Shown: piece by piece, positions 17,833 to 26,355 of the stretch
Layout: every line of letters starts with the position of its first letter
How positions within the stretch are numbered: the first letter of the stretch is position 1
Assembly (NCBI GenBank): GCA_965246875.1
Contig: CBDFFU010000003.1
Span: 682,001-746,000, forward strand
Direction of reading: 5' to 3'
Length of the DNA stretch: 64,000 nucleotides
DNA from: DASWYT01 sp965246875
GTDB lineage: Bacteria; Pseudomonadota; Alphaproteobacteria; Micavibrionales; SZUA-601
Program-made: the position numbers and the translations under genes
The notes under the pieces: generated by a model
Databases searched by the model: none
Seen by the model: the letters and a program-made list of their open reading frames with translations, nothing else
Told to the model about the DNA's origin: nothing

Positions 17833-18663
17833 ATGGCATTGAAAAAGTTTAATCCAACCTCAGCTGGTCGCCGCCAATTGGTGCAGGTCGACCGTAAAGA
17901 GTTGTGGAAAGGCAAGCCTGTCAAGAAATTGACCGAAGGCGAAACCAAAACCGGCGGCCGTAACAATATGGGTCGTATCACGTTGCGTCATCGCGGCGGT
18001 GGTCACAAACAATCCTATCGTTTGATCGATTTCAAACGTACGAAGCTGGATATGCCCGGAACGGTTGAGCGTTTGGAATACGATCCAAACCGCACAGCGT
18101 TTATTGCTCTGATCAATTACACGGATGGTACCCAGGCTTATATTCTGGCACCACAAAAATTGACGGCTGGCGACCAGGTTATTGCTGGCGAAAAGACAGA
18201 CGTCAAGCCTGGTAATGCGATGAAGTTGAGCAATATGCCGATTGGGACGATCATTCACAACATTGAGATGAAGCCTGGAAAAGGCGGTCAAATGGCCCGT
18301 TCTGCTGGTTGCTATGCGCAATTGGTTGGTCGTGACAGCGGCTATGCCCAGTTGAAATTATCATCCGGCGAACTCCGCATGGTGCCTGCTGATTGTATGG
18401 CGAGTGTTGGTGCGGTCTCCAATCCAGATCACCTGAACGTGAACCTCGGTAAAGCCGGTCGTAAACGTTGGTTAGGCAAGCGCCCACACGTTCGCGGTGT
18501 CGCGATGAACCCGGTCGATCACCCACTGGGTGGTGGTGAGGGTCGTACCTCTGGTGGCCGTCATCCGGTTTCGCCTTGGGGTCAGCCAGCTAAGGGCTAC
18601 AAGACACGTCAAAATAAAGCGACTGATCGCCTGATCATCCGTCGCGCCACTAAACGTAAGTAA
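17833..18663 (+). CDS. rplB: 50S ribosomal protein L2
   Basis: 276 residues, the usual length. The C-terminal hallmark GVAMNPVDHPLGGGEGRT is present, including the conserved His linked to peptidyl-transferase function. N-terminal NNMGRITLRHRGGGHK is also typical. SD AGGGAG precedes the ATG; rpsS follows after 11 bp in standard S10 order. Confidence 0.98.
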   Translation: MALKKFNPTSAGRRQLVQVDRKELWKGKPVKKLTEGETKTGGRNNMGRITLRHRGGGHKQSYRLIDFKRTKLDMPGTVERLEYDPNRTAFIALINYTDGTQAYILAPQKLTAGDQVIAGEKTDVKPGNAMKLSNMPIGTIIHNIEMKPGKGGQMARSAGCYAQLVGRDSGYAQLKLSSGELRMVPADCMASVGAVSNPDHLNVNLGKAGRKRWLGKRPHVRGVAMNPVDHPLGGGEGRTSGGRHPVSPWGQPAKGYKTRQNKATDRLIIRRATKRK

Positions 18664-18674
18664 GGGAGACCACG

Positions 18675-18953
18675 ATGGGTCGTTCAGTATGGAAAGGTCC
18701 TTTTGTTGACGGTTATCTGTTAACGAAGGCTGATAAAGTGAAAAGTTCCGGTCGGAACGAAGTGGTGAAGACATGGTCCCGCCGCTCGACGATCCTGCCG
18801 GATTTCGTTGGCATTACATTTGGTGTGCATAACGGTAATAAATTCATTCCAGTGTTGGTCACTGAAGAGATGATCGGCCATAAACTGGGCGAATTCTCAC
18901 CGACCCGCACCTATAACGGTCACCAAGCCGATAAGAAAGCGAAACGGAAATAA
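18675..18953 (+). CDS. rpsS: 30S ribosomal protein S19
   Basis: 92 residues starting MGRSVWKGPFVD, with WSRRSTILPDFVG and HKLGEFSPTRTYNGH, all S19 signatures. S19 pairs with S13 in the head of the small subunit. SD GGGAG lies 8 bases before the start; rplV follows after 2 bp. Confidence 0.98.
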   Translation: MGRSVWKGPFVDGYLLTKADKVKSSGRNEVVKTWSRRSTILPDFVGITFGVHNGNKFIPVLVTEEMIGHKLGEFSPTRTYNGHQADKKAKRK

Positions 18954-18955
18954 TC

Positions 18956-19351
18956 ATGGGACAGAAAGCTAACGCCCCGCGTGTCGATACAGCGAACGAA
19001 GCCATCGTCCGTTTGAAAAATATCCGCACCAGCCCGCAAAAACTCAATCTGGTTGCCCAGATGATCCGCGGTCAGCACGTTCAAAAGGCGTTGTATGATC
19101 TGGAATTTTCAACCAAACGCGTGTCACGCCCGGTGTTGCAGGCTTTGCAATCCGCGATAGCGAATGCTGAGAACAACCACAATCTTGATGTTGACCGTTT
19201 GTATGTGAAAACAGCGACTGTTGGCAAAGGCTTGGTCATGAAACGCATGCGTCCACGCGCTAAAGGCCGCGGCGCCCCGATTATGAAGCCATTCAGCCAT
19301 TTGACCGTTGTTGTTGCGACGCGCCAGGATGCGCAAAAGGAGAATGTATAA
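18956..19351 (+). CDS. rplV: 50S ribosomal protein L22
   Basis: 131 residues. Conserved region: RTSPQKLNLVAQMIRG, ANAENNHNLD and the long hairpin with KRMRPRAKGRGAPI that reaches into the exit tunnel. The stop TAA shares its last base with the rpsC ATG, so the two genes are translationally coupled. Confidence 0.97.
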   Translation: MGQKANAPRVDTANEAIVRLKNIRTSPQKLNLVAQMIRGQHVQKALYDLEFSTKRVSRPVLQALQSAIANAENNHNLDVDRLYVKTATVGKGLVMKRMRPRAKGRGAPIMKPFSHLTVVVATRQDAQKENV

Positions 19352-20037
19352 TGGGTCAGAAAGTTAGTCCAATTGGTCTGCGTCTTGGTATTAACCGGAC
19401 ATGGGATAGCCGCTGGTATGCGGGCAAAGATTATTCCAACATGTTGTATCAAGATATCACTGTTCGTGAATTCTTGTTCAAAAAGCTGAAAACAGCCGGT
19501 ATTAGCCGTATCATCATCGAACGTGCCGCCAAAAAAATGATCTTAACGCTGCACACCGCTCGTCCAGGCGTTATTATTGGCAAAAAAGGCGCTGATATCG
19601 AGAAATTACGTGCTGAAATTGCCAAAATGACCGGTTCGGATGTGGCTTTAAACATCCTTGAGATCCGTAAACCTGAAATTGATGCCAAATTAGTCGCAGA
19701 AGGTGTTGCGAATCAGCTTGAGCGTCGTGTATCCTTCCGACGCGCGATGAAGCGTGCTATGCAATCTGCAATGCGTTTTGGTGCCCAGGGCATCAAGATC
19801 AATTGTGCCGGTCGTTTGGCTGGTGCTGACATTGCCCGCGCTGAAGGGTATCGTGAGGGCCGTGTGCCGTTGCATACACTCCGTGCCAATATCGATTACG
19901 GTGTTGTTGAAGCTCACACGACTTATGGCGTTATCGGCGTCAAAGTTTGGGTGTACAAAGGCGATATCATGGCTCATGACCCGATGGCGCAAGATAAGTT
20001 GTTGCAAGAGCAACAGCCGAACCATCACCGGTCATAA
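19351..20037 (+). CDS. rpsC: 30S ribosomal protein S3
   Basis: 228 residues, starting MGQKVSPIGLRLGI. The KH domain motif VIIGKKGADIEKL is seen around residue 72 and the C-terminal GAQGIKINCAGRLAGADIAR block follows. S3 lies at the mRNA entry channel. Overlaps rplV by one base; 30 bp before rplP. Confidence 0.98.
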   Translation: MGQKVSPIGLRLGINRTWDSRWYAGKDYSNMLYQDITVREFLFKKLKTAGISRIIIERAAKKMILTLHTARPGVIIGKKGADIEKLRAEIAKMTGSDVALNILEIRKPEIDAKLVAEGVANQLERRVSFRRAMKRAMQSAMRFGAQGIKINCAGRLAGADIARAEGYREGRVPLHTLRANIDYGVVEAHTTYGVIGVKVWVYKGDIMAHDPMAQDKLLQEQQPNHHRS

Positions 20038-20067
20038 GCTTTAGAGTTCAAGAAAAGGTAGACGACG

Positions 20068-20487
20068 ATGTTAAGTCCGAAAAAACGTAAGTTCCGTAAA
20101 GCCTTTAAAGGCCGGATTCATGGCATTGCCCATAGTGGTAATGAATTGAATTTTGGCGCGTTTGGTTTAAAGGCAATTGCACCTGAGCGTGTGACGGCCC
20201 GTCAGATCGAAGCCGCACGTCGTGCCATCTCACGTCACCTGAAACGTCAAGGCCGTGTTTGGATTCGCATCTTCCCGGATGTGCCGATTTCACGCAAGCC
20301 TGCTGAAGTCCGTATGGGTAGTGGTAAAGGAGCACCAGAATTCTGGGCCGCTCGCGTTTACCCAGGTCGCGTGATGTTCGAAATTGATGGCGTGCCAGCT
20401 CAATTGGCAAAAGAAGCATGTTTGCTGGCCGCGGCCAAATTGCCGCTGCAAACCAAATTTATTACCCGGATCGGGGAGGCTGCGTAA
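20068..20487 (+). CDS. rplP: 50S ribosomal protein L16
   Basis: 139 residues, MLSPKKRKFRKAFKGR at the start and VRMGSGKGAPEFWAARV later, both typical of L16, which helps place tRNA in the A and P sites. SD AAGGTAG is 8 bases upstream. The end of this gene carries the GGGGAGG that serves as SD for rpmC. Confidence 0.98.
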   Translation: MLSPKKRKFRKAFKGRIHGIAHSGNELNFGAFGLKAIAPERVTARQIEAARRAISRHLKRQGRVWIRIFPDVPISRKPAEVRMGSGKGAPEFWAARVYPGRVMFEIDGVPAQLAKEACLLAAAKLPLQTKFITRIGEAA

Positions 20488-20490
20488 GTT

Positions 20491-20706
20491 ATGGCTAAAA
20501 TGAGCAAAATTGATGATGTCCGTCGCTTGACAGACGACCAAATGACCAAGCGTTTAAATGACTTGGCTAAAGAGCAAATGAATATCCGTTTCCGCAAGGC
20601 GACGAACCAACAGGCTGACACCAGCGCCAACCGTTTGGCTAAACGCGAAGTTGCCCAGATTAAAACAGAATTGAACGCGCGCACACGCGTCGCTAAAGGA
20701 GCATAA
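20491..20706 (+). CDS. rpmC: 50S ribosomal protein L29
   Basis: 71 residues; helical protein with LAKEQMNIRFRKATNQQ and a basic C-terminal helix, as in L29. It lies at the tunnel exit next to L23. Located between rplP and rpsQ with 3-bp gaps on both sides. Confidence 0.95.
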   Translation: MAKMSKIDDVRRLTDDQMTKRLNDLAKEQMNIRFRKATNQQADTSANRLAKREVAQIKTELNARTRVAKGA

Positions 20707-20709
20707 GAC

Positions 20710-20973
20710 ATGCCACGTCGGATTATGGAAGGTCGCGTTGTGAGCGACAAAGCAGACAAGACAGTAACTGTATTGGTTGAGCGTCGCGTGATGCACCCGC
20801 TATACAAAAAATATTTCAAGCGCAGCAAAAAATATTTGGCGCATGATGAAAGCAACACAGTAGGGACCGGTGATCTGGTTGTTATTGAAGAATGCGCTCC
20901 GATTTCCAAGCGTAAAACTTGGACAGTCACTGAGACCAAAGAAAAAGCCGTCACAGCCACAAGTGCTGCGTAA
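20710..20973 (+). CDS. rpsQ: 30S ribosomal protein S17
   Basis: 87 residues with the S17 blocks GRVVSDKADKTVTVLVERR, HPLYKKY and the VIEECAPISKRKTW end. S17 binds the 5' domain of 16S rRNA early in assembly. Last gene of the S10 group; a 77-bp gap separates it from rplN. Confidence 0.97.
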   Translation: MPRRIMEGRVVSDKADKTVTVLVERRVMHPLYKKYFKRSKKYLAHDESNTVGTGDLVVIEECAPISKRKTWTVTETKEKAVTATSAA

Positions 20974-21050
20974 GTTATTCATAGACAAGACTAACTTTAG
21001 GAACGTCCCGACAGCGGATACCCCTAAAAGGAAAGAAGGAGACCCAGGCG

Positions 21051-21419
21051 ATGATCCAGATGGAAACAGCCCTCGAAGTAGCGGATAACAGCGGCGCCAA
21101 GCATGTCAAATGCATCAAGGTGTTAGGTGGTTCGCACAAACGCACAGCCAACATCGGTGATATCATCGTTGTTTCAGTTCAAGATGCAATTCCCCGTAGC
21201 AAAGTTCAAAAAGGCCAAAAATTCCGTGCAGTTATTGTGCGGACCAGCTTTGGTTTGACACGCGTCGATGGTTCGGCGATCCGGTTTGATAAAAACGCCT
21301 GCGTTTTGATTAACAAAGATAAGCAGCCAATTGGTACACGTATCTTTGGACCAGTCACACGTGAACTGCGTAACTTGGACTTTATGAAGATTATTTCTTT
21401 GGCACCGGAAGTGCTGTAA
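21051..21419 (+). CDS. rplN: 50S ribosomal protein L14
   Basis: 122 residues starting MIQMETALEVADNSGAK, the standard L14 length and start. SD GAAGGAGA lies upstream. First gene of the spc group. The 77-bp gap before it could hold a promoter, but no convincing -35/-10 pair was found. Confidence 0.98.
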   Translation: MIQMETALEVADNSGAKHVKCIKVLGGSHKRTANIGDIIVVSVQDAIPRSKVQKGQKFRAVIVRTSFGLTRVDGSAIRFDKNACVLINKDKQPIGTRIFGPVTRELRNLDFMKIISLAPEVL

Positions 21420-21431
21420 GAGGCGGATGAC

Positions 21432-21791
21432 ATGACAACGACACAAAAACCAAATTTCACGGCTAAAATGAAGATCAAAAAGGGTGACACTGTCATCGTT
21501 TTGACCGGCAAAGATAAAGGCCAACAAGGCGAAGTCTTAAAAGCTTTGCCAAAAGCACAGCGTGTGCTGGTCAAAGGCGTCAACATGGTGAAAAAACACC
21601 GTAAGCCGTCTGCCACCAATCCAGGTGGTATCGACAGCATGGAAGCGACCTTGCATGTATCGAACGTTGCGCTGCTGGATCCAAAATCTGGCAAAGCAAC
21701 CCGCATTGGTTATACGTTGAATGCTGATGGCACGAAAACCCGCATCGCCCGCAAGTCTGGTGAAGCGATTGCCGCAGCGCAGAAAGCTTAA
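21432..21791 (+). CDS. rplX: 50S ribosomal protein L24
   Basis: 119 residues. The KOW motif is seen as KKGDTVIVLTGKDKGQQGEV, followed by VNMVKKHRKP, both diagnostic of L24, an assembly initiator. The C-terminus is slightly longer than the short forms. 12 bp after rplN. Confidence 0.96.
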   Translation: MTTTQKPNFTAKMKIKKGDTVIVLTGKDKGQQGEVLKALPKAQRVLVKGVNMVKKHRKPSATNPGGIDSMEATLHVSNVALLDPKSGKATRIGYTLNADGTKTRIARKSGEAIAAAQKA

Positions 21792-21802
21792 GGGGAATTC
21801 TC

Positions 21803-22360
21803 ATGACTATGGCCCGTTTACAAGAACATTATACAAAGACCATTCATCCGCAAATGATGAAAGATGGTAACTACAAAAACATCATGGAAGTGCCGCGCTT
21901 GCAAAAGATCGTCATTAATATGGGTGTTGGCGAAGCTGTTCAAGACAAAAAAATGGTTGATGATGCATTTGCTGCTTTGACGCTGATTTCTGGTCAAAAG
22001 CCGATCATGACGATCGCTAAAAAATCGATTGCACAGTTTAAACTGCGTGAAGGCATGCCGGTCGGTTGCAAGGTCACCTTGCGCGGAACACGTATGTACG
22101 AATTTCTTGATCGTCTGGTCAATATCGCAATGCCACGTCAGCGTGACTTCCGTGGTTTGAACGACAAGAGTTTTGACGGTCGTGGTAACTATGCCATGGG
22201 TTTGAAAGAGCATTTGATCTTCCCAGAGATTGACTATGATAAAGTAACGAAAATGTGGGGTATGGATATTATCGTCTGCACCACCGCGAAAACAGATGAT
22301 CAGGCGCGTGAATTGTTGAAAGCTCTCAACTTCCCGTTCCGCAAAGCAGGGAGCAAATAA
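21803..22360 (+). CDS. rplE: 50S ribosomal protein L5
   Basis: 185 residues; KIVINMGVGEAVQDKK near residue 35, SIAQFKLREGMPVGCKVTLR in the middle and LIFPEIDYDKV later are L5 signatures. L5 binds 5S rRNA. The ATG at 21803 has AGGGGA 6 bases upstream; an internal ATG at 21809 is a less likely alternative. Confidence 0.97.
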   Translation: MTMARLQEHYTKTIHPQMMKDGNYKNIMEVPRLQKIVINMGVGEAVQDKKMVDDAFAALTLISGQKPIMTIAKKSIAQFKLREGMPVGCKVTLRGTRMYEFLDRLVNIAMPRQRDFRGLNDKSFDGRGNYAMGLKEHLIFPEIDYDKVTKMWGMDIIVCTTAKTDDQARELLKALNFPFRKAGSK

Positions 22361-22361
22361 G

Positions 22362-22676
22362 ATGGCAAAAATTGGTTCCATCAATAAGAACAACAAAGTC
22401 GCGAAGCTGGTCAAAAAATTTGCTGCCAAGCGCGCTGCTTTGAAAGATCAACAAACTGAAGCCCGTAAAGGCGAATTGGATTTTGACGCTTTGATGGCGT
22501 TGCAACAGAAATTCAATGACATGCCGCGTTATTCGGCTGCCGTGCGTTTGCGTAATCGCTGCAAATATGATGGCCGCCCACGCGGTTTCATGCGCGCGTT
22601 CGGGATGAACCGGGTGTTGTTCCGCAAATTGGCCAGTGAAGGAAAAATTCCTGGCATCGTGAAATCAAGCTGGTAA
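22362..22676 (+). CDS. rpsN: 30S ribosomal protein S14 (zinc-free form)
   Basis: 104 residues with RLRNRCKYDGRPRGFMRAFG, the long S14 form without the CxxC zinc motifs of the short paralogue. Starts 1 bp after the rplE stop, so translation is likely coupled. Confidence 0.97.
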   Translation: MAKIGSINKNNKVAKLVKKFAAKRAALKDQQTEARKGELDFDALMALQQKFNDMPRYSAAVRLRNRCKYDGRPRGFMRAFGMNRVLFRKLASEGKIPGIVKSSW

Positions 22677-22703
22677 GCCAGAGAAGAGACAAAAGGATAT
22701 AAC

Positions 22704-23102
22704 ATGTCTATTTCAGATCCAATCGGCGATTTGTTGACCCGCATCCGCAATGCGCAATCCGCGCATCGCAGTACGCTGGTTACGCCAACATCAAACGTTC
22801 GCAACAACGTTTTGGAAGTTTTGAAGTGCCAGGGTTTCATCCGTGAATACACGGTATCGAAACAGGATAATGGCCAGGAACAAGCCAATGTCGAGTTGAA
22901 GTACTTTGAAGGCGAACCGGTCATTCGTAACATCAAGCGCGTGTCCAAGCCCGGCCGTCGCGTGTATAGCAAGATCAATGATTTGAACCCCGTTTATAAC
23001 GGTTTGGGTATCGCCATTCTCTCGACACCAAAAGGTGTGATGTCGGATGCCGAAGCCCGGACACAAAATGTCGGCGGCGAAGTGTTGTGCGAAGTCTTCT
23101 AA
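22704..23102 (+). CDS. rpsH: 30S ribosomal protein S8
   Basis: 132 residues; SDPIGDLLTRIRNAQ at the start and the RVYSKINDLNPVYNGLGIAI block match S8, the central-domain assembly protein that in E. coli also represses the spc operon. SD AAAGGA precedes the ATG. Confidence 0.97.
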   Translation: MSISDPIGDLLTRIRNAQSAHRSTLVTPTSNVRNNVLEVLKCQGFIREYTVSKQDNGQEQANVELKYFEGEPVIRNIKRVSKPGRRVYSKINDLNPVYNGLGIAILSTPKGVMSDAEARTQNVGGEVLCEVF

Positions 23103-23139
23103 GAAGACCGCGTACCAGAAAGAATTATAGGAGTTAAAG

Positions 23140-23673
23140 ATGTCACGTGTTGGAAAACACCCTGTTAAAGTCCCAGCTGGCGTTACCGTTACGCTTGCTA
23201 ACGGCGTCGCCACGATTAAAGGCAAAATGGGCGAAGATACCGTAGCCATCCGCGATGATGTCACAGTTAAAGAAGTTGATGGCACTTGGGTTGTGACGGC
23301 GAATAACGAAACACAACGTACCCGTTCGCAATATGCAACGACGCAACGTTTGCTCCAGAATGCCGTTAAAGGCGTTTCTGAAGGGTTCAAACGTGAGTTG
23401 GAACTGAAGGGTGTTGGTTATCGTGCCGCCATGCAGGGTAAAGAACTGGTTTTGCAACTGGGTTACAGCCACGAAATTCGTTTCCCATGTCCGCCAGACA
23501 TCAAAATTGAAACACCGTCGCAAACAGAAGTTATTCTGTCGAGCCACAATAAACAACGTGTTGGCCAGATTGCTGCTGATATTCGTGCTTTCCGTCCACC
23601 AGAGCCCTACAAGGGCAAAGGCGTACGCTATAAAGGCGAAGTCATCATCATGAAGGAAGGCAAGAAGAAGTAA
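23140..23673 (+). CDS. rplF: 50S ribosomal protein L6
   Basis: 177 residues; MSRVGKHPVKVP at the start and the PEPYKGKGVRYKGE C-terminal motif are typical of L6. It lies near the factor-binding site of the large subunit. SD AGGAG precedes it. It is followed by an 87-bp gap with a hairpin. Confidence 0.97.
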   Translation: MSRVGKHPVKVPAGVTVTLANGVATIKGKMGEDTVAIRDDVTVKEVDGTWVVTANNETQRTRSQYATTQRLLQNAVKGVSEGFKRELELKGVGYRAAMQGKELVLQLGYSHEIRFPCPPDIKIETPSQTEVILSSHNKQRVGQIAADIRAFRPPEPYKGKGVRYKGEVIIMKEGKKK

Positions 23674-23712
23674 TTCTTCGCGTTAGTATCATTACGCACT
23701 ATTATGACCCTT

Positions 23713-23737
23713 GAGTGTTTGTCGGAAATAAACGCTC
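23713..23737 (+). other. Hairpin between rplF and rplR
   Basis: GAGTGTTT at 23713-23720 pairs with AAACGCTC at 23730-23737 (8 bp with one G-T pair, 9-base loop). There is no T-run right behind it, so it is not a classical terminator; an A-rich stretch and the rplR SD follow. Could be a processing or regulatory site. Confidence 0.35.
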
Positions 23738-23760
23738 GTTAGAAAAAAAGGAATAAGGCC

Positions 23761-24123
23761 ATGGCCTATCATCACCGTCTGACATCAGACCAACGCCGCG
23801 CTTACCGCACACGTTCCAAAGTTAAATCAACTGGTCGTGCGCGTCTATCTGTGTATCGTTCAGGCAAACATATTTATGCGCAATTGATTGATGATGCACA
23901 AGGTCACACACTTGCTGCTGCATCGACAATCGATAAAGACTTTAAAGGCAAGTTGAAAACCGGCGCGACTGTCGCTGCCGCACAACAAGTCGGCGCTTTG
24001 GTTGCACAGCGTGCGATCGCCAGTGGCGTTACCGAAGTCGTTTTCGACCGTGGTCAATATCTGTATCATGGCCGTATCAAAGCATTAGCCGACGCCGCTC
24101 GCGAAGCTGGCTTGGTCTTTTAA
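23761..24123 (+). CDS. rplR: 50S ribosomal protein L18
   Basis: 120 residues; RTRSKVKSTGRARLSVYRS near the start and VVFDRGQYLYHGRIKALADA at the end are L18 signatures. L18 binds 5S rRNA together with L5. SD AAGGAATAAGG is seen just upstream. Confidence 0.97.
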   Translation: MAYHHRLTSDQRRAYRTRSKVKSTGRARLSVYRSGKHIYAQLIDDAQGHTLAAASTIDKDFKGKLKTGATVAAAQQVGALVAQRAIASGVTEVVFDRGQYLYHGRIKALADAAREAGLVF

Positions 24124-24147
24124 TAAGAAATCTTGAGGAACAAAAAC

Positions 24148-24744
24148 ATGGCTCCACGCAATCAAAACGATCGCAATAACGACCGTAGCAACAATTCAAA
24201 CGAAGAGCAGGATGATCTCGTCGATCGTCTGGTCAGTATCAACCGTGTGGCCAAGGTGGTCAAAGGTGGACGTCGTTTTGGTTTTGCTGCACTTGTCGTT
24301 GTTGGCGATGGCAAGGGCCGCGTCGGTCATGGCGCTGCAAAAGCCAAAGAAGTTCCAGATGCGATTACCAAGGCCACTGAACAAGCCCGTCGTAACATGG
24401 TGCGTATTCCATTGCGTGAAGGCCGTACCTTGCATCATGATGTGATTGGTCACTATGGCGCAGGCCGTGTGCATTTACGCGCGGCACCAGCGGGTACCGG
24501 TATTATTGCGGGGGGTCCAACCCGTGCCGTTTTTGAAGCCTTAGGTATTCAAGACGTTGTGGCGAAATCGTTGGGTTCCCAGAACCCGCACAACATGGTG
24601 CGTGCGACCTTTGCAGCTTTGACAGCGATGCAAAGTCCACGCGTTGTTGCAGCCCGCCGTGGTCGCAAAGTTGCTGATATTCTTGGCAACAAAAAGACAG
24701 GTAAAACAGACGCAGCAACTGCTAGCGACGACACAGCTGAATAA
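24148..24744 (+). CDS. rpsE: 30S ribosomal protein S5
   Basis: 198 residues from the ATG at 24148; a TTG at 24133 is rejected because GAGGA lies between the two and fits the ATG. The N-terminus is an Asn/Asp-rich stretch of about 25 residues before the core (RVAKVVKGGRRFGFAALVVVGDG). GYGAGRVHL-like and GGPTRAVFEALG motifs follow. S5 shapes the mRNA entry site and decoding accuracy. Confidence 0.97.
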   Translation: MAPRNQNDRNNDRSNNSNEEQDDLVDRLVSINRVAKVVKGGRRFGFAALVVVGDGKGRVGHGAAKAKEVPDAITKATEQARRNMVRIPLREGRTLHHDVIGHYGAGRVHLRAAPAGTGIIAGGPTRAVFEALGIQDVVAKSLGSQNPHNMVRATFAALTAMQSPRVVAARRGRKVADILGNKKTGKTDAATASDDTAE

Positions 24745-24771
24745 GCTTTACGCGTATAGGGATTAAACAAG

Positions 24772-25158
24772 ATGGCCACGACAGACCAAAAGACAACAGC
24801 AAAGCCTGCAGCGGCTGCTAAAGCGAAAGCACCAGCAGCAAAAACCGCTACAAAGGCGACAATGAAAGCAACAGGCGGTAAGGCGATTGCCAAAACCGCA
24901 GCAAAACCAAAGGCTGCGAAAACACCGTCACAGCCGCGTACACCGAAACAAGCGCAAATGACGGGCAATGTGACCGTGCGTCAAACGAAAAGCTCGGCTG
25001 GCCGTATCAAATCACAACAAGATACATTGCTCGGTCTCGGTTTAGGCCGTATTGGTAAGACCCGCACATTGCAGGCAACACCGGCTATTCAAGGCATGAT
25101 TAATAAAGTGGCCCATTTAATTGCGGTCGACCAAACAGCGACAAGCAAGTCCGCTTAA
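24772..25158 (+). CDS. rpmD: 50S ribosomal protein L30 with long Ala/Lys-rich N-terminal extension
   Basis: 128 residues, twice the normal length of about 60. Residues from about 65 (GNVTVRQTKSSAGR, then GLGLGRIGKTRTL) are a full L30. Residues 1-64 are a low-complexity tail of Ala, Lys, Thr and Pro, like histone H1-type or ribosomal tails. The start is well placed 27 bp behind rpsE, with no internal ATG that has a good SD right before the core, so the extension looks translated. It probably binds RNA or is disordered on the ribosome surface. Confidence 0.92.
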   Translation: MATTDQKTTAKPAAAAKAKAPAAKTATKATMKATGGKAIAKTAAKPKAAKTPSQPRTPKQAQMTGNVTVRQTKSSAGRIKSQQDTLLGLGLGRIGKTRTLQATPAIQGMINKVAHLIAVDQTATSKSA

Positions 25159-25184
25159 TTAGCGGATTGCACAGGAGACAAACA

Positions 25185-25709
25185 ATGAAATTGAATGAAC
25201 TCGAAAATAACCCAGGTGCCATGACCAAGAAGTTCCGCGTTGGTCGGGGAATTGGTTCTGGCAAAGGCAAAACGGCCGGCCGTGGTGTTAAAGGGCAAAA
25301 AGCCCGTACCGGTGTATCGGTCAATGGTTTTGAAGGCGGTCAAATGCCGTTGTATCGCCGTTTGCCAAAACGCGGTTTCAACAACCATTCCCGTCAAGAT
25401 TTCGTGGTCATTAACCTGAGCCAATTGCAAAATGCAATTGATGCTGGAAAATTGACAGCCACAGCGACAATTGATGGTGCTGCTTTGAAAAAAGCGGGTT
25501 TGATTACCAAAGTCCGCGACGGTGTACGTTTGCTGGGCAACGGCGAATTGACGAGCAAAGTGACCCTGCAAATCGCAGGCGCGTCGGCTAAAGCAACGGA
25601 AATGGTCGAGAAAGTCGGCGGTAAAATCGAACTGCCAGCGCCAGTGAAAAAGCTGCGTGAAGCCAAAACCGAAGAAGAAATGAAAGCCAAGCGCGCGAAG
25701 AAGAAGTAA
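25185..25709 (+). CDS. rplO: 50S ribosomal protein L15
   Basis: 174 residues from the ATG at 25185 behind CAGGAGA; a TTG at 25167 is rejected because the SD lies after it. MKLNELENNPGA, the Gly-rich GRGIGSGKGKTAGRGVKGQ segment and FEGGQMPLYRRLPKRGF are L15 hallmarks. The Lys/Arg-rich C-terminus is somewhat extended. A terminator follows within 25 bp, which is unusual because secY normally comes next in the same transcript. Confidence 0.97.
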   Translation: MKLNELENNPGAMTKKFRVGRGIGSGKGKTAGRGVKGQKARTGVSVNGFEGGQMPLYRRLPKRGFNNHSRQDFVVINLSQLQNAIDAGKLTATATIDGAALKKAGLITKVRDGVRLLGNGELTSKVTLQIAGASAKATEMVEKVGGKIELPAPVKKLREAKTEEEMKAKRAKKK

Positions 25710-25729
25710 TTTTCAGTATCCAGCTGAAC

Positions 25730-25760
25730 AAAAAACTGGTTTTCTAGCCGGTTTTTTATT
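25730..25760 (+). terminator. Rho-independent terminator behind rplO
   Basis: AACTGG (within an A-run, 25730-25739) pairs with CCGGTT (25748-25753), with one T-G pair and a 7-base loop, extended by A/T pairs and followed by a run of six T. This is inside the classical spc operon and separates secY and adk from the ribosomal genes. Confidence 0.75.
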
Positions 25761-25787
25761 GTCTTAATTCCTGAGTACTGATAATAT
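25759..25787 (+). promoter_or_regulatory. Candidate promoter of the orphan gene at 25812
   Basis: TTGTCT at 25759-25764 and TAATAT at 25782-25787, spacer 17 bp. AAGGG, the SD for the GTG at 25812, follows. The match is moderate. Confidence 0.35.
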
Positions 25788-25811
25788 TAGAACATAACTA
25801 AAGGGTTTTCA

Positions 25812-26276
25812 GTGATACAGCAATTCATAAGAGTTGTTCAGAGCACATTGGATGAACGCGACGCATGGAATTTAGAGTTCTGCAAGTATGACGACCAATC
25901 TTCAGGTAATCCGTTTGCCAAGTGTATTTTGAAAGATAAGGAATCGAAGCCTGTAATTGAGATAGACGCGCTTAATCCAGGCCAATTCAAAGCTCTATTC
26001 GATCTTCCAAGCGATGCAGATGATGAATGGCAGTTGCAAAGTAAACAAGCCAAGAATGCCATTTGTGAAACAATCGTGGATCTAACTTATCTTGCGGGCA
26101 AAAATATTGGTGATGTACCAGTTGAGCTAAAACCGTTCCTAGCGACAGTATTTGATACCACTATGCGAAATGTTTTAGGGATGGAATGTGGCGAAACTCC
26201 TAATCAGACGGGCGAAGCTCCTGATGGGCAAGACAGCAATAAACGGACTGCATACGCTTACCGGAAGCCGCTTTAA
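25812..26276 (+). CDS. Hypothetical protein inserted between rplO and secY
   Basis: 154 residues, GTG start with AAGGG about 8 bases upstream. No family recognised. The protein is acidic, has no signal peptide or membrane segment, and shows predicted helical stretches such as FLATVFDTTMRNVLGM. The C-terminus (ETPNQTGEAPDGQDSNK) is polar and probably disordered. It has its own terminator upstream and perhaps its own promoter, and its base composition is more AT-rich than the ribosomal genes. That suggests an acquired gene at this site. Function unknown. Confidence 0.6.
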   Translation: MIQQFIRVVQSTLDERDAWNLEFCKYDDQSSGNPFAKCILKDKESKPVIEIDALNPGQFKALFDLPSDADDEWQLQSKQAKNAICETIVDLTYLAGKNIGDVPVELKPFLATVFDTTMRNVLGMECGETPNQTGEAPDGQDSNKRTAYAYRKPL

Positions 26277-26289
26277 TTTCCCCACCGCC

Positions 26290-26318
26290 TTGCACCCACA
26301 GGATTAACTGTTTAAGAT
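26290..26318 (+). promoter_or_regulatory. Candidate promoter upstream of secY
   Basis: TTGCAC at 26290-26295 and TAAGAT at 26313-26318 with a 17-bp spacer, in the 79-bp gap before secY. A promoter is expected here because transcription from rplO should stop at 25760. Confidence 0.4.
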
Positions 26319-26355
26319 TACCTGCATAAAACTATAAACTTATCGGGTGACCTTT

